Shown: positions 18,894-27,379 of the stretch, piece by piece
Numbering within the stretch: the first letter of the stretch is position 1
Layout of the letters: each line of letters begins with the position of its first letter
Source: a virus
Virus record (IMG/VR): IMGVR_UViG_3300008110_000166
Coordinates: 25,429 to 89,428 of that record
Direction: 5' to 3' (one strand)
DNA: 64,000 nucleotides
The notes under the pieces: model-generated
The model's database searches: none
What the model was told of the DNA's origin: nothing
Seen by the model: the letters and a program-made list of their open reading frames with translations, nothing else
Position numbers and translations under genes: made by a program

Positions 18894-19361
18894 CTAGATA
18901 TTTTTAGTGAATATATCGGCGCAACAATCAGCACCAAGATTCATCGTCAATGTTCCATGCCCAATCGGGATTGATATTTCTTGGTACATCACCTGCTTGA
19001 TGCTGCAAAGGTCGCAACCAGACGAGTCGGCCATAAGTAAGGGCAGAAATCCTGATAAACATTCGAAGCAACAACCAACTCCAATTGATGGACAGAGGAA
19101 GTGTCTGAAGGTTGGCATTGTGGTGCTGAAATGTGGGCAAAACTTATCAATCTTTCCAAGCAACCTCTGAAGAGCCTCTGTTCTTTTTTCAGAAGACTTT
19201 TCATGAGTGATTCCCGTGAAGTTTTTCCCCTTGAGTTGCTTTTTCATCTCGGTGAAAAATTCGCTCTCGGCCTCAACAAAGTTGCGCATGAATTCTTTCA
19301 GTTCATCTTCGTTTGCGAACTTCTTTATCTCAGGTGCTGACTTTCTGTATCTTGGTTGCAT
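18894..19361 (-). CDS. cysteine-rich hypothetical protein
   Basis: 155 residues starting MQPRYRKSAPEIKKFA. Helical charged N-terminal half; the C-terminal half has many cysteines (FCPHF, LCPSIGVGCCFECL, GCDLC, DCC), likely two or more metal sites. AAGGAGAAAAT precedes ATG. A longer reading runs into the tRNA and is rejected. Confidence 0.65.
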   Translation of the reverse strand: MQPRYRKSAPEIKKFANEDELKEFMRNFVEAESEFFTEMKKQLKGKNFTGITHEKSSEKRTEALQRLLGKIDKFCPHFSTTMPTFRHFLCPSIGVGCCFECLSGFLPLLMADSSGCDLCSIKQVMYQEISIPIGHGTLTMNLGADCCADIFTKNI

Positions 19362-19372
19362 ATTTTCTCCTT

Positions 19373-19446
<74 letters not shown>

Positions 19447-19451
19447 TTTAT

Positions 19452-20108
19452 TTACGGGATTTTTATTGTAATAATCTTCGAGAGTGCAGTGTAACCAGGG
19501 TTTTCGTATGAATCAACTTCAGATATCTCAATTATCTCGATTAATTCGCTATCTACAAGCCGTTCCAGTTGCCCCATGAATCCAGAATCCTGAAAGTGGT
19601 CGCTTTTAACACTAAATACAGCATAGGAATCAGCCTGCATCATTCTGATTATCTTCAATAAATGACCAGCATCTAAATGCCCAGTTGTAAAAGTTCCAGA
19701 GCTCACCATAAAGCTATAAGTATTTTTCTGGATTTGATTTTGGTTTGATATATCACCGATATAGATTTTCCGGTAGCACATACGGCCATTTTGCTTCTTT
19801 TTGTTATAGGCATAAAAAACCATTTCGGGTGAAATGTCTATTCCGTCAATACGTATGTTTTGGGGATTTGAACCAAGTTCCAATCCAAGAAGACCAGTTC
19901 CGCAACCGATATCAATAATCTCTTCAGTGCGCCTCAAGGTATTGAGCAAATGTGATGCCTTTTCCGCCACGCGTTTGTGAAGCACGTAACCAACAGATTC
20001 TGTAAATCTGTCATAATCTTTAGCCGAGTCATCGTAATACTTTGATAGCTCTTCGCTATTTTTGTATGAGTAGGCCAGATTTATTGAAAAATCGTCTGGT
20101 GATTTCAT
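19452..20108 (-). CDS. class I SAM-dependent methyltransferase
   Basis: 218 residues. Motif I EEIIDIGCGTGLLGLELG (about 62-79) and an acidic motif II (IRIDGIDISPEMV) mark a Rossmann methyltransferase of the UbiE/small-molecule type. The N-terminus has YYDDSAKDYDRF, typical of that group. Its ATG directly follows the stop of the di-iron gene. Substrate unknown; probably a metabolite within the island. Confidence 0.82.
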   Translation of the reverse strand: MKSPDDFSINLAYSYKNSEELSKYYDDSAKDYDRFTESVGYVLHKRVAEKASHLLNTLRRTEEIIDIGCGTGLLGLELGSNPQNIRIDGIDISPEMVFYAYNKKKQNGRMCYRKIYIGDISNQNQIQKNTYSFMVSSGTFTTGHLDAGHLLKIIRMMQADSYAVFSVKSDHFQDSGFMGQLERLVDSELIEIIEISEVDSYENPGYTALSKIITIKIP

Positions 20109-21218
20109 CTAATAGCTGTGAACGAAAGCCGCAAACTCTTCTTCTGAATCACCGAGATTCTCGAACTCAATGGTTCCCATTTCTTCAAATTTCCTACGCA
20201 ACCAAGCCCCATTTCTATCGAGTAGCCCAAGCTTACTGACATTTGGAACAATTTTGGCAGCCAGCATTTTTCGAATCCAGGCCTGTGCTGGGTCTTTCAA
20301 TAGGTACGGTGCGATGTCTTTGGTCTTTACGCCCATCTTTTCATAAACTTCCTGCTGAAGCATTCTTTCACCGAGCTTGACGCTGGCTTCATAAGCGAAC
20401 TGCTGACGCTCCATTATTTCGGAGTCGCTCATCTCCGCATAAATCTCTTTGAGAGAAAGAACCCCGAACGATATGTGCCTCGCCTCATCGGCCATGACGT
20501 TTCTGAGCAATTGCTTGAGTAGTGGTTCGTTTGTAAGTTCACGCATGTACGCCATGGAGGCAAGGCCTAAACCTTCGACCATTATTTGCATACCAAGGTA
20601 TGTCATATCCCAACGATTGTCTGCAATTGTGTCGTCAACGAGGCTTTGAATGTGCCAGTTAAAAGGAAGAGTGCCACCGAGTTTTTCCTTGGCATACTTT
20701 GCAAATACCTCAACATGGCGAGCTTCGTCCATGACTTGCGTAGAGGCATACAACTTGCCGTCATACCACGGACATGTTTGCGTCAATTTTGCTGAGCACA
20801 TCAACGCGGCCTGCTCTCCATGAATGAATTGGGAAATAAGCCAACGGCGACTATTTACGCCAAATTCAAGCCATTCTTTATCGCCCCAGTGCTCAACAGG
20901 GCTGCCGTCATACACCGACATCTCACGACTTGAGCCGAAGTTGGCATAATCCTCTATTACTGAGCGTTCTACGTCTACTTCGGTTGACCAGTCAAGGGCT
21001 GTTTCACCGTTCCACTGATTATTTTTCGCCTTTTCGTAAAGCTTGCGGAGCTGTGGTCTTACAAGACTGTAATCCCAGGTGAAGATGACATCACTATCGT
21101 TTTTTACAACTCGGTCAACTGCTTCGAAATCCACATCTGGCGCGGAAATAATTGGCTCAATATCGCCATAGCTGACGCGGCCAATAAATTCCTTGTAGGT
21201 TTCACGCGTGACCGTCAT
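20109..21218 (-). CDS. ferritin-like di-iron protein (oxygenase-type)
   Basis: 369 residues. Helical, with HGEQAAL, DEARHVEVFAKYA and DEARHISFGVL; the two ExxH-type motifs plus upstream Glu give the carboxylate/His set of a di-iron site as in R2-like and AurF-like oxygenases. The precise reaction is not predictable. ATG is 6 nt after TATTGT, so it may also have its own leaderless promoter inside the island. A [3Fe-4S]-type ferredoxin elsewhere in the window could supply electrons. Confidence 0.78.
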   Translation of the reverse strand: MTVTRETYKEFIGRVSYGDIEPIISAPDVDFEAVDRVVKNDSDVIFTWDYSLVRPQLRKLYEKAKNNQWNGETALDWSTEVDVERSVIEDYANFGSSREMSVYDGSPVEHWGDKEWLEFGVNSRRWLISQFIHGEQAALMCSAKLTQTCPWYDGKLYASTQVMDEARHVEVFAKYAKEKLGGTLPFNWHIQSLVDDTIADNRWDMTYLGMQIMVEGLGLASMAYMRELTNEPLLKQLLRNVMADEARHISFGVLSLKEIYAEMSDSEIMERQQFAYEASVKLGERMLQQEVYEKMGVKTKDIAPYLLKDPAQAWIRKMLAAKIVPNVSKLGLLDRNGAWLRRKFEEMGTIEFENLGDSEEEFAAFVHSY

Positions 21219-21248
21219 AGTCCAACAATATTAGCAGTTTGTCTTATT

Positions 21249-21875
21249 TTAAAGGCTGTAGAAATTGGTGCTGGCGAATTTGTGGCCACTCTTTACAGGT
21301 GCCGAAGCGTGCCACTGGAGGGCATCAAAAAACACAATCGTTCCGGCTTGTGGCTTCAGCGACATTATGTCGTGCTGATACTCGGTCTGCCTTTTAGTGG
21401 AAAAAAGCAATTCGCCGCCCTCATAGTTATCGTTGATGTAGAAAACGGACGAAAGGTGAACGACTGGAAAGCCGTTTTTTATTACATATTCAGATATCGA
21501 CCAATCTTGGTGATATGGGAGAGATTGACCTTGGGCATACCGAACGATTGATTCGCCTTGTAGGCGAGTTGTTTGCTTTCCGTATTGCTCGAGGATTATA
21601 TCTTTGCATATTTTATTCAATTTCAACGTAATCTCTTTAAGGACTCTGTTCATGTCCTGAAATCGATGAGAACGCAAAACTTCGTCTGGTGCTGGTGGTG
21701 CACCGAATTCTTTTAGTTTTTCATCAGTTATTCCAGTTTGCTGTTGAGCTAACAACTTATCTGGTATTCCACCATACGACTCGTTGATATAGAAGTCAAC
21801 GCTTTCACAGTACTCATGCATCGTTTCCAGCGTTTGACTATCAACTACATCTGTTCTTATGAGTGTGTCAAACAC
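21249..21875 (-). CDS. 2OG-Fe(II) oxygenase (prolyl-4-hydroxylase type)
   Basis: 208 residues. Iron ligands H and D in LPYHQDWSISEY, the family segment FYINDNYEGGELLF, a distal His in LQWHASAPV and a basic residue in SGHKFAS that would hold 2-oxoglutarate. Such enzymes hydroxylate proteins or small molecules; substrate unknown. Overlaps the upstream methyltransferase by 8 nt. Confidence 0.85.
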   Translation of the reverse strand: MFDTLIRTDVVDSQTLETMHEYCESVDFYINESYGGIPDKLLAQQQTGITDEKLKEFGAPPAPDEVLRSHRFQDMNRVLKEITLKLNKICKDIILEQYGKQTTRLQGESIVRYAQGQSLPYHQDWSISEYVIKNGFPVVHLSSVFYINDNYEGGELLFSTKRQTEYQHDIMSLKPQAGTIVFFDALQWHASAPVKSGHKFASTNFYSL

Positions 21876-22458
21876 TTAATGGGTCTCCGTAAAAGTATTG
21901 CCTAGCAAGCTGGTGGTCAATCACGTTGCAGTCAATCCACCAATCTTCGTGGACATCCCTCCAAATCAGCGTGTACCCGAGGGCGTCAAGTATCTCCCTC
22001 TGCGCATCTCTTACTGTGTTTAGTCTCCAATACATATTCTCATCATGCTCAAATACAATCACATTGAATCTGTACTGAGTTAGGGGAAGCGTAATTAGGC
22101 CCAATAGAGTTGTGTATGGGGTAATTGGCCTTATGTTTGTGTCATACCCAGCATCAATATCTACCTGTAAGTAGTCAATTTGTTTCGGGAAGAAGTTGTC
22201 ATTAAAATATGCCAAGTAGTCAAACTTCAAGGCATCACCAAAGCATGGATTTGTTCTGTTGCTAATGAACTCTTCCCTTTTTTCATCAACTATCTCAAAA
22301 GAAACACCTGACCAGTTGTAGTCACGTTCGAGATGAAACGTGTTGCTTCCATTCACTGAATGGAACGCTCCAAGCTCAACATAAAAACCATCTTTTTTGT
22401 ACCCACTCATCGCGAGGGCAAATTTTTCTTGCGCGCTTACGCCTAAATATTCTGTCAT
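21868..22458 (-). CDS. FkbM-type methyltransferase
   Basis: 196 residues. DGFYVELGAFHSVNGSNT and SGVSFEIVDEKREEF match the start of FkbM-family O-methyltransferases, with DYLQVDIDAGYDT as the central acidic strand. These methylate sugars or other hydroxyls. ATGA overlap with the 2OG gene before it. Substrate unknown. Confidence 0.75.
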   Translation of the reverse strand: MTEYLGVSAQEKFALAMSGYKKDGFYVELGAFHSVNGSNTFHLERDYNWSGVSFEIVDEKREEFISNRTNPCFGDALKFDYLAYFNDNFFPKQIDYLQVDIDAGYDTNIRPITPYTTLLGLITLPLTQYRFNVIVFEHDENMYWRLNTVRDAQREILDALGYTLIWRDVHEDWWIDCNVIDHQLARQYFYGDPLSV

Positions 22459-23360
22459 CGGTCTTCCCTGACTCCGTATCCTTTAACTAGGTTTCCTTTA
22501 TAAGCTCTTACTAATTCTTTTGAAATTGTTGGTATCCCGTTTTCAAACATCATTAAAGCAGGTCCTGCCTTGGCGTAAACGCTCTTCTTTTCATCATCGG
22601 TTCCGCAGACTTGTTGTTTCCAGGCCTCTTCGCCATACTTCTCTACACCAGCCTCCCATTCAGGCGTGACGGGGTCAACATACTTGCCAAAAGAACGGAA
22701 TAGCCACTTCTCTCCCTGACCAGTCGGGCATACGGAGTGAAAATATGGGCGACCATCTCCGGGGAACAATGGATTGCCTGATGGAAAGACGAGAATTTCA
22801 CCCGCTTTTGGCTTGTACCTTATTGCCTTCCCATCAGCCCAAAACTCGATTTCTCCACCCTCGTAATCATCGTTTGGGTATGTGCAGGATGTAATCATGA
22901 ACTTTTCACCAGGAAAGTCGACGGTCTCCGGAATGAAATCAACATGAAAGCTCATCGCTTTTGGGTCTATTTTGTCATGGTCGGATGAATTCTCTTTGTA
23001 TGAGCATGGTCCTGGACTTGTCAGTATTGGTAATTCATTGCCCGTATTTGGGTCGACAATTCCGTTTACCTTCTGATAGTGAATCATTGCCGCATGTATC
23101 GCCGCTGTTGCACGTCGGTAGCATCCGCGTTCGAAATTGGCAATCTCTGGTTCGCCGTTTCCCTCGTTTATGAGAGCCATATGGCCAAATGTGTACCAAG
23201 GCGTCCATTTACCGTAGAAATTATTATCGGCGTTCCGCTCTTTGCTTTCTCTCAGCGATTTGTAAATCTCCTCGTGGTCTGGGAGGAGCTTTTTGTAGAC
23301 AAATATGTAGTCGTGAATCTCTTCGTATTCAAAGTCCATCGCAAATGTCTGCATTTCCAT
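22455..23360 (-). CDS. 2OG-Fe(II) oxygenase
   Basis: 301 residues. AMSFHVDFIPETV (HxD), the YEGGEIEF strand, a distal His in YFHSVCPTGQG and an Arg (LFRSFGKY). A C-terminal extension of about 80 residues follows the core and is unlike other members. First gene of the island; the leader has no clear Shine-Dalgarno and an AT-rich stretch that may hold the promoter. Confidence 0.82.
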   Translation of the reverse strand: MEMQTFAMDFEYEEIHDYIFVYKKLLPDHEEIYKSLRESKERNADNNFYGKWTPWYTFGHMALINEGNGEPEIANFERGCYRRATAAIHAAMIHYQKVNGIVDPNTGNELPILTSPGPCSYKENSSDHDKIDPKAMSFHVDFIPETVDFPGEKFMITSCTYPNDDYEGGEIEFWADGKAIRYKPKAGEILVFPSGNPLFPGDGRPYFHSVCPTGQGEKWLFRSFGKYVDPVTPEWEAGVEKYGEEAWKQQVCGTDDEKKSVYAKAGPALMMFENGIPTISKELVRAYKGNLVKGYGVREDR

Positions 23361-23410
23361 GTTAAAAAATTAGCATGTCTGACAGTTTTTAGTGGGAATA
23401 GCTTTACCTA

Positions 23411-23692
23411 TTAGATATCCCTCGGTGGGATTGGTACCCCTCCGCCAGCCATTTTATGGAATGTTTTATCATCCAGAACCTCAAAAGACCACGCATCTTG
23501 AGTGAATCCATTGTTTATTTCATGCGGTCTTCTGTCGATTAGCGATATGAGCCTGCAGCGTGAAAACTTCCCATCAATATCCGTGGTTACATACCATGTT
23601 TTAACTGGGTCTTTAGTTTGCCAAATCACATAGATACAGTCGTCTGTTTTCCCGGCTTTTGTTATCTGTCCGATTGTCCCTTTTTGTGGCAT
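23411..23692 (-). CDS. hypothetical beta-rich protein
   Basis: 93 residues starting MPQKGTIGQITKAGKT. Strand-rich (DCIYVIWQTKDPVKTWYVTT), Gly/Pro-rich end. AAGGAG precedes ATG, 1 nt after the upstream gene. Not recognised. Confidence 0.62.
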   Translation of the reverse strand: MPQKGTIGQITKAGKTDDCIYVIWQTKDPVKTWYVTTDIDGKFSRCRLISLIDRRPHEINNGFTQDAWSFEVLDDKTFHKMAGGGVPIPPRDI

Positions 23693-23693
23693 T

Positions 23694-24092
23694 TCACTCC
23701 TTCGTTTTCTTATCTACTTCTGAGTACTTTGCATATGTCAGATTGCTCGCAGCAAATTCTGGGTTCAGCGTTTTGTACCAGTTTCCAATTGACTTCATCA
23801 ACACACCTGAACCACCGGTAGCTTCGCATGTTCTGCCGGCGATTTCTTCGTACTTTGCAACAACTGCATCCATTTCATTGCGAAGAGATGGGTCGGATGG
23901 CTGGAAGTAGAATCTCAAGCCACCAAATTTTTCTTTGATTTGTTGCAGGTCGTACTTGGGGTCAATTTCTGAAAGTTCCTTGTCGCAATCAAGCACAAGC
24001 TGGTACCAGCCCTCGTCGACATCGATATACGGCAAATATGGTGGCTTAATTTTTAATTTCAACAAGGTGATTTTTCGATTAAGTTCGTCCAT
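23694..24092 (-). CDS. conserved phage hypothetical protein
   Basis: 132 residues. The stretch DLQQIKEKFGGLRFYFQP, then AGRTCEATGGSGVL, is, from memory, a recurrent pattern in phage proteins of unknown function. The usual Cys pair in the C-terminal motif is partly replaced. AAGGAAGAG precedes ATG. Confidence 0.65.
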   Translation of the reverse strand: MDELNRKITLLKLKIKPPYLPYIDVDEGWYQLVLDCDKELSEIDPKYDLQQIKEKFGGLRFYFQPSDPSLRNEMDAVVAKYEEIAGRTCEATGGSGVLMKSIGNWYKTLNPEFAASNLTYAKYSEVDKKTKE

Positions 24093-24104
24093 ATTCGCTC
24101 TTCC

Positions 24105-24776
24105 TTACAGGTCTATCGCTGGTGGCTCAGAGGGTCCGCCATCGAATGCGTTATTAATCCAAGTCCACACCACGAAGCCGGATTCGTTTATCACATCAGT
24201 GCAACCATTACCTCGGAAAATGAGGTTAATCATTTGAGTATTGTCTTCTAGGTTATTCATCTCTTCAATTACCTTAAATTTAAAGCCAGCTTCAGTTAAC
24301 CTGCTGGTCGCAATATCTAGGCCGTCGTTTTGAATATCAAGCAAAACATTATCTTGAACGCAATCCCAGTTAATAGCCCACGACATCCCGGTATTGAGAT
24401 GGTCCCAATAGTCCATGTCTCCCTCGTAATGGGTAATCATTGGCTGCTCCAGTGTCGGCAGATTGCACCAGTAGTCTACGTAGCCATTTCCTTTAATATT
24501 CCATCTCGCGAACGCCCCATCAGAACGCATCTTCGTAAATGCTGAAAACAAACGATAGTAATCAGAATTTTTTGGCGGCGACATTGGTTCTTCGTTACGT
24601 TTGCGCGTAGTTCTGACTACGCCATCACAACCAATAACCCTGCTACGGGGAACCCACATTCGGTGATATCTATCGTACTCTGTTTCGCGACTATTTGTGA
24701 GACGCAACGATTTAAGACGTTGAGTCTCATCATTTTGACGACGTTGCAATTCATTGAGTGTAAGTGTGTTTGTCAT
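24105..24776 (-). CDS. hypothetical protein
   Basis: 223 residues starting MTNTLTLNELQRRQND. Charged helical N-terminus, then an alpha/beta body rich in Trp and Asn (NVLLDIQNDGLDIA, NLIFRGNGCTDVI). Starts 3 nt after the atypical tRNA, so it may be processed from the same transcript. Not recognised. Confidence 0.6.
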   Translation of the reverse strand: MTNTLTLNELQRRQNDETQRLKSLRLTNSRETEYDRYHRMWVPRSRVIGCDGVVRTTRKRNEEPMSPPKNSDYYRLFSAFTKMRSDGAFARWNIKGNGYVDYWCNLPTLEQPMITHYEGDMDYWDHLNTGMSWAINWDCVQDNVLLDIQNDGLDIATSRLTEAGFKFKVIEEMNNLEDNTQMINLIFRGNGCTDVINESGFVVWTWINNAFDGGPSEPPAIDL

Positions 24777-24779
24777 TTG

Positions 24780-24854
24780 TGCCCCTGGTTGGAGTTGAAC
24801 CAACGTGTACCGCTACGGTTTCTACACCTTATAAGAGTGAGCCGATACAGGGGC
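24780..24854 (-). tRNA. atypical tRNA-like gene, probable UAU anticodon, no normal D arm
   Basis: 75 nt. Acceptor GCCCCTG/CAGGGGC and T arm GTTGG-TTCAACT-CCAAC are perfect. Between them an anticodon-like arm with loop CTTATAA would read UAU (Ile), but only seven bases replace the D arm and the variable region holds an ACCG/CGGT hairpin. It may be a D-arm-less tRNA, a decayed tRNA, or a tRNA mimic. Confidence 0.5.
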
Positions 24855-24894
24855 GAGCATCACACACATCCCTGTATTCGACCCATAAAAAGCA

Positions 24895-25278
24895 TTAGCT
24901 CAGTTGTTCTTTGACGTAGTCGGCCCATTCTGGGCAAAGGAAAATTACTGAACCAGCAATGACTGCTGAATATAGTTCGTCATCGTAGTTACCCGAGGAG
25001 TTCTCGTTAAATACTTCAATGAGGCCATCAATCGTTCCGCCTTGGTCAAACACTTCGCATACGGTTGTGCCAAGTTCGAGCAAATCTGCCTCTGTCCAAG
25101 AGCGAGCTTGAGCTGACTCGTTGTAAAGCATGTCTAGATACTGGTCAAACTTATTCAGTTCTGGAGCTGGTGCCTCTGTTGGCGGAGTTGTTACGAGCAC
25201 CTCGCGGATGGTTTCTTTTTGACCGCACCCAACGAGAATCGATGCAACGATTGCTAAACCAATAATTCGAGTTTTCAT
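24895..25278 (-). CDS. DUF732-like lipoprotein
   Basis: 127 residues. Signal peptide with a lipobox (IVASILVGC, Cys 18), a Pro/Thr-rich linker, then a helical domain with ARSWTEADLLELGTTVCEVF and two conserved Cys, resembling the DUF732 domain of secreted actinobacterial proteins. A phage lipoprotein could alter the host surface or block superinfection; that is a guess. AAGGAA precedes ATG. Confidence 0.7.
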   Translation of the reverse strand: MKTRIIGLAIVASILVGCGQKETIREVLVTTPPTEAPAPELNKFDQYLDMLYNESAQARSWTEADLLELGTTVCEVFDQGGTIDGLIEVFNENSSGNYDDELYSAVIAGSVIFLCPEWADYVKEQLS

Positions 25279-25320
25279 TTGATTCCTTAATTCAATAATT
25301 TGTGGTTTATGACTTTTATC

Positions 25321-25452
25321 TTATTTATCAGTTTCTTTTTTGACAACCTCGTCCTGCACGTCCACTTCCTCTTCTTCATACCACTCTATGTGGTTCTGTT
25401 CTCCGAGGTCTGTCCGTTCAAGATTTATTAGTTTTCGTACTCTCTTTTTCAT
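25321..25452 (-). CDS. 43-aa charged small protein
   Basis: Starts MKKRVRKLINLERTDLG and ends acidic then Lys-rich (YEEEEVDVQ, KKETDK). ATG overlaps the TGA of the upstream gene (TGATG). Function unknown. Confidence 0.5.
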   Translation of the reverse strand: MKKRVRKLINLERTDLGEQNHIEWYEEEEVDVQDEVVKKETDK

Positions 25453-25796
25453 CAGAGTAGTCCACGTCTTTTGAGTGCATACTCGTATAAAACAACTTCA
25501 CGTTTTCTTGCTTCTTCTTCGTCCACTGCGGTTCCATTTTTGTAAGCAGCAAGACAGTCAAAAAGTTGGTCGGAAAGATTTCTTTCGTACTCGTAATCTT
25601 TGCGCCAGTTATCTCTATCGAGACGAAGTAGTACGTATCGAGATTGAAGCGCTTTGATTTCATTAACTACAGTTCTTGCAAAATCGCTTGGGCTTTTTAG
25701 AAGTTCATCAATCACTAAAAGCAGTGATTCGTTTTCCCCACCATAACCAACAGGCAATTCCTCGGGCAGGAGTTCGGATTCCATATTGTCGTTCAT
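25452..25796 (-). CDS. hypothetical helical protein
   Basis: 114 residues starting MNDNMESELLPEELPV. Helical, with a coiled-coil-like YVLLRLDRDNWRKDYEYE and EEARKREVVLYEYAL. ATGA overlap with the nuclease-like gene. Not recognised. Confidence 0.6.
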   Translation of the reverse strand: MNDNMESELLPEELPVGYGGENESLLLVIDELLKSPSDFARTVVNEIKALQSRYVLLRLDRDNWRKDYEYERNLSDQLFDCLAAYKNGTAVDEEEARKREVVLYEYALKRRGLL

Positions 25797-26251
25797 GCCG
25801 GTAAATCGTATTCGCTATTCCTCATCAAATCAATCACATCTTGCGGCATCAAGAGAAATCCACGGGCCGGGTTATCCTTCCCGCCTAGGTTGATTTTTGT
25901 GTTTTCGTTGAATCTTGGCTTGTTAAGCCTGAGGTACCGCTTTAATCTATCGACGTTGATGATGACGAATGCTTCGTCCATCGAAAAAACGTATACCCAC
26001 CATTTAGCCGTAGTGACGTTTATTCCGCTTTTGTGCCAAATTTGGTTCCCATTGTTGTCGCGGATGCCACGTGGGTTTTGGTCGGTCTCGACGACCATCC
26101 TCCCATTTCTGTAGCGGTCGCTTTTTACTTCGAAAGAGCCACCAGATAATGAGTCAAGAAAACTGGAAACGAGGCTTTCGCCTTTTTGGCCAAACGATAA
26201 GTCAGTTTTAAAATCAAACTGCCGAGCTGGCACATCAAAGGATTCTTGCAT
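25793..26251 (-). CDS. PD-(D/E)XK nuclease-like protein
   Basis: 152 residues. FGQKGESLVSSFLDSL, then GSFEVKSDRYRNG and MVVETDQN, gives a Glu in helix 1 and an E-x-K on the central strand, as in Holliday-junction resolvase and restriction-type nucleases. Size is right for a single-domain resolvase-like enzyme. ATG is 7 nt after TAACCT with a TTGTCA -35. The exact substrate is unclear. Confidence 0.6.
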   Translation of the reverse strand: MQESFDVPARQFDFKTDLSFGQKGESLVSSFLDSLSGGSFEVKSDRYRNGRMVVETDQNPRGIRDNNGNQIWHKSGINVTTAKWWVYVFSMDEAFVIINVDRLKRYLRLNKPRFNENTKINLGGKDNPARGFLLMPQDVIDLMRNSEYDLPA

Positions 26252-26258
26252 GGGGCCA

Positions 26259-26287
26259 AGGTTATCGAGACATTAAAAGTCTGACAA
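26259..26287 (-). promoter_or_regulatory. promoter of nuclease-like gene, leaderless
   Basis: -35 TTGTCA, 17-bp spacer, -10 TAACCT, 7 nt to ATG. Canonical boxes without the cassette motif; confirms the leaderless geometry outside the cassette array. Confidence 0.75.
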
Positions 26288-26295
26288 CCATAGAC

Positions 26296-26898
26296 CTACA
26301 TTCTCCAGTTAGACAATCCGCCTTGGCTATTGTTCATTATGTAGCGAGCCATCATGAGGTTGCAGTGAATAGTCTTCAGTCCCTGCATCCGATTGTCGAC
26401 CGCATTCTCCCCGCAGACTTCTTTGACGGCTGAGTACCATCCAGAATTGATTTGTAGAAGGCCGGTATCGTACGACTTGTCCTTATTTAGGGCGTACGTC
26501 ATATTCCCGTTGGCATCCCATGTGGCATTCTGGGCCTTAGGACGGCACCCAGACTCTCTCCAGGCGATGTAGGACCACGTTTGCACTGGATAGAGCCCAT
26601 ACGCCTCAAACACTGGTTCTAGACGCGGACAACGCTTTTCTGGGTCTTGTGGAACCTCTTGCCTCTTGCCTCTGTGGTCGCTTTTTACTGGCGGAAACTG
26701 CGGCAAGACTCTCTGTGCTCTGAATGGCGGTTCGGTTTCCCGAATGCTCTGGTTTTCTGCCCAGAGTGGGTTCTCGACCATTATCTCCACGTGCTCTGCT
26801 TTCCCTGATGGGGCTTCTGCTTCGCTGGAATTAAGTGGTATTAAGACTCCCGTCATGAAAAAGAGTAAAGAAATTCCATATCCCAAAACTGCGTTCAA
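26296..26898 (-). CDS. lytic transglycosylase-like enzyme with signal anchor
   Basis: 200 residues. An N-terminal hydrophobic segment (GYGISLLFFMTGVLIPL) is followed by a Pro-rich linker and a lysozyme-fold domain: WSYIAWRESGCRPKAQN with the catalytic Glu in RESG, then DTGLLQINSGWY. TTG start at 26898 is favoured by an AGGAG 8 nt upstream over a longer TTG reading. It should cut peptidoglycan, either for lysis or in entry. Shares its region with a divergent SSB gene. Confidence 0.72.
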   Translation of the reverse strand: MNAVLGYGISLLFFMTGVLIPLNSSEAEAPSGKAEHVEIMVENPLWAENQSIRETEPPFRAQRVLPQFPPVKSDHRGKRQEVPQDPEKRCPRLEPVFEAYGLYPVQTWSYIAWRESGCRPKAQNATWDANGNMTYALNKDKSYDTGLLQINSGWYSAVKEVCGENAVDNRMQGLKTIHCNLMMARYIMNNSQGGLSNWRM

Positions 26899-27040
26899 CT
26901 TTTTGTCTCCTGTGGCTAGCGGATAGGACAACAGGTGTTAATAACTAACCTGCCTATGTGTGTCACTTTGACACCTCTATATTACCAAATTATTACGTGG
27001 GCCCCAACATCTTGCCCAAACCCTTTACAGATAAAGGCCT

Positions 27041-27298
27041 TTATTCTCGGCCGAGTAGGTCTTGTACAAATTTTTCTCCATCTTTTAGCTTTATTTGGAC
27101 TAAAGCTACATCGTTTTCGAGCACTTCTGTAACCTCAATTTCGAGTGAAGCCCCAATAACTGCAGATATATTTAGCATTTCTTCAAATACTGTATCCGCC
27201 TCTTCGTCCGTAGATGTGTCATCGGTGTTGATGTATGTAAGGACCCATGCTATCTGTTCAATAAGGGCAAGTCTCGCTTCATCTTTTGAGTAGCTCAT
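27041..27298 (-). CDS. hypothetical acidic protein
   Basis: 85 residues starting MSYSKDEARLALIEQI, helical then strand-rich (LEIEVTEVLENDVALVQIKL), acidic. Divergent from SSB. A GTG two codons before the ATG is an alternative start; TAGGGT lies 8 nt before the ATG. Function unknown. Confidence 0.58.
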   Translation of the reverse strand: MSYSKDEARLALIEQIAWVLTYINTDDTSTDEEADTVFEEMLNISAVIGASLEIEVTEVLENDVALVQIKLKDGEKFVQDLLGRE

Positions 27299-27337
27299 GT
27301 TCACATACCCTATCAGCGAGGTGGTATGGTATGTGCA

Positions 27338-27356
27338 CCGAGGTCGTCGACCTCGG
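27338..27356 (+). promoter_or_regulatory. 19-bp palindrome in the SSB leader
   Basis: CCGAGGTCGTCGACCTCGG, two perfect 9-bp arms around one base, 6 nt after a TATGGT -10 box and just before the SSB Shine-Dalgarno. It could be an operator or, in RNA, a CCGAGG/CCTCGG hairpin controlling SSB translation. Confidence 0.55.
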
Positions 27357-27379
27357 TAATTAACCCACTAGGAGAAGAA

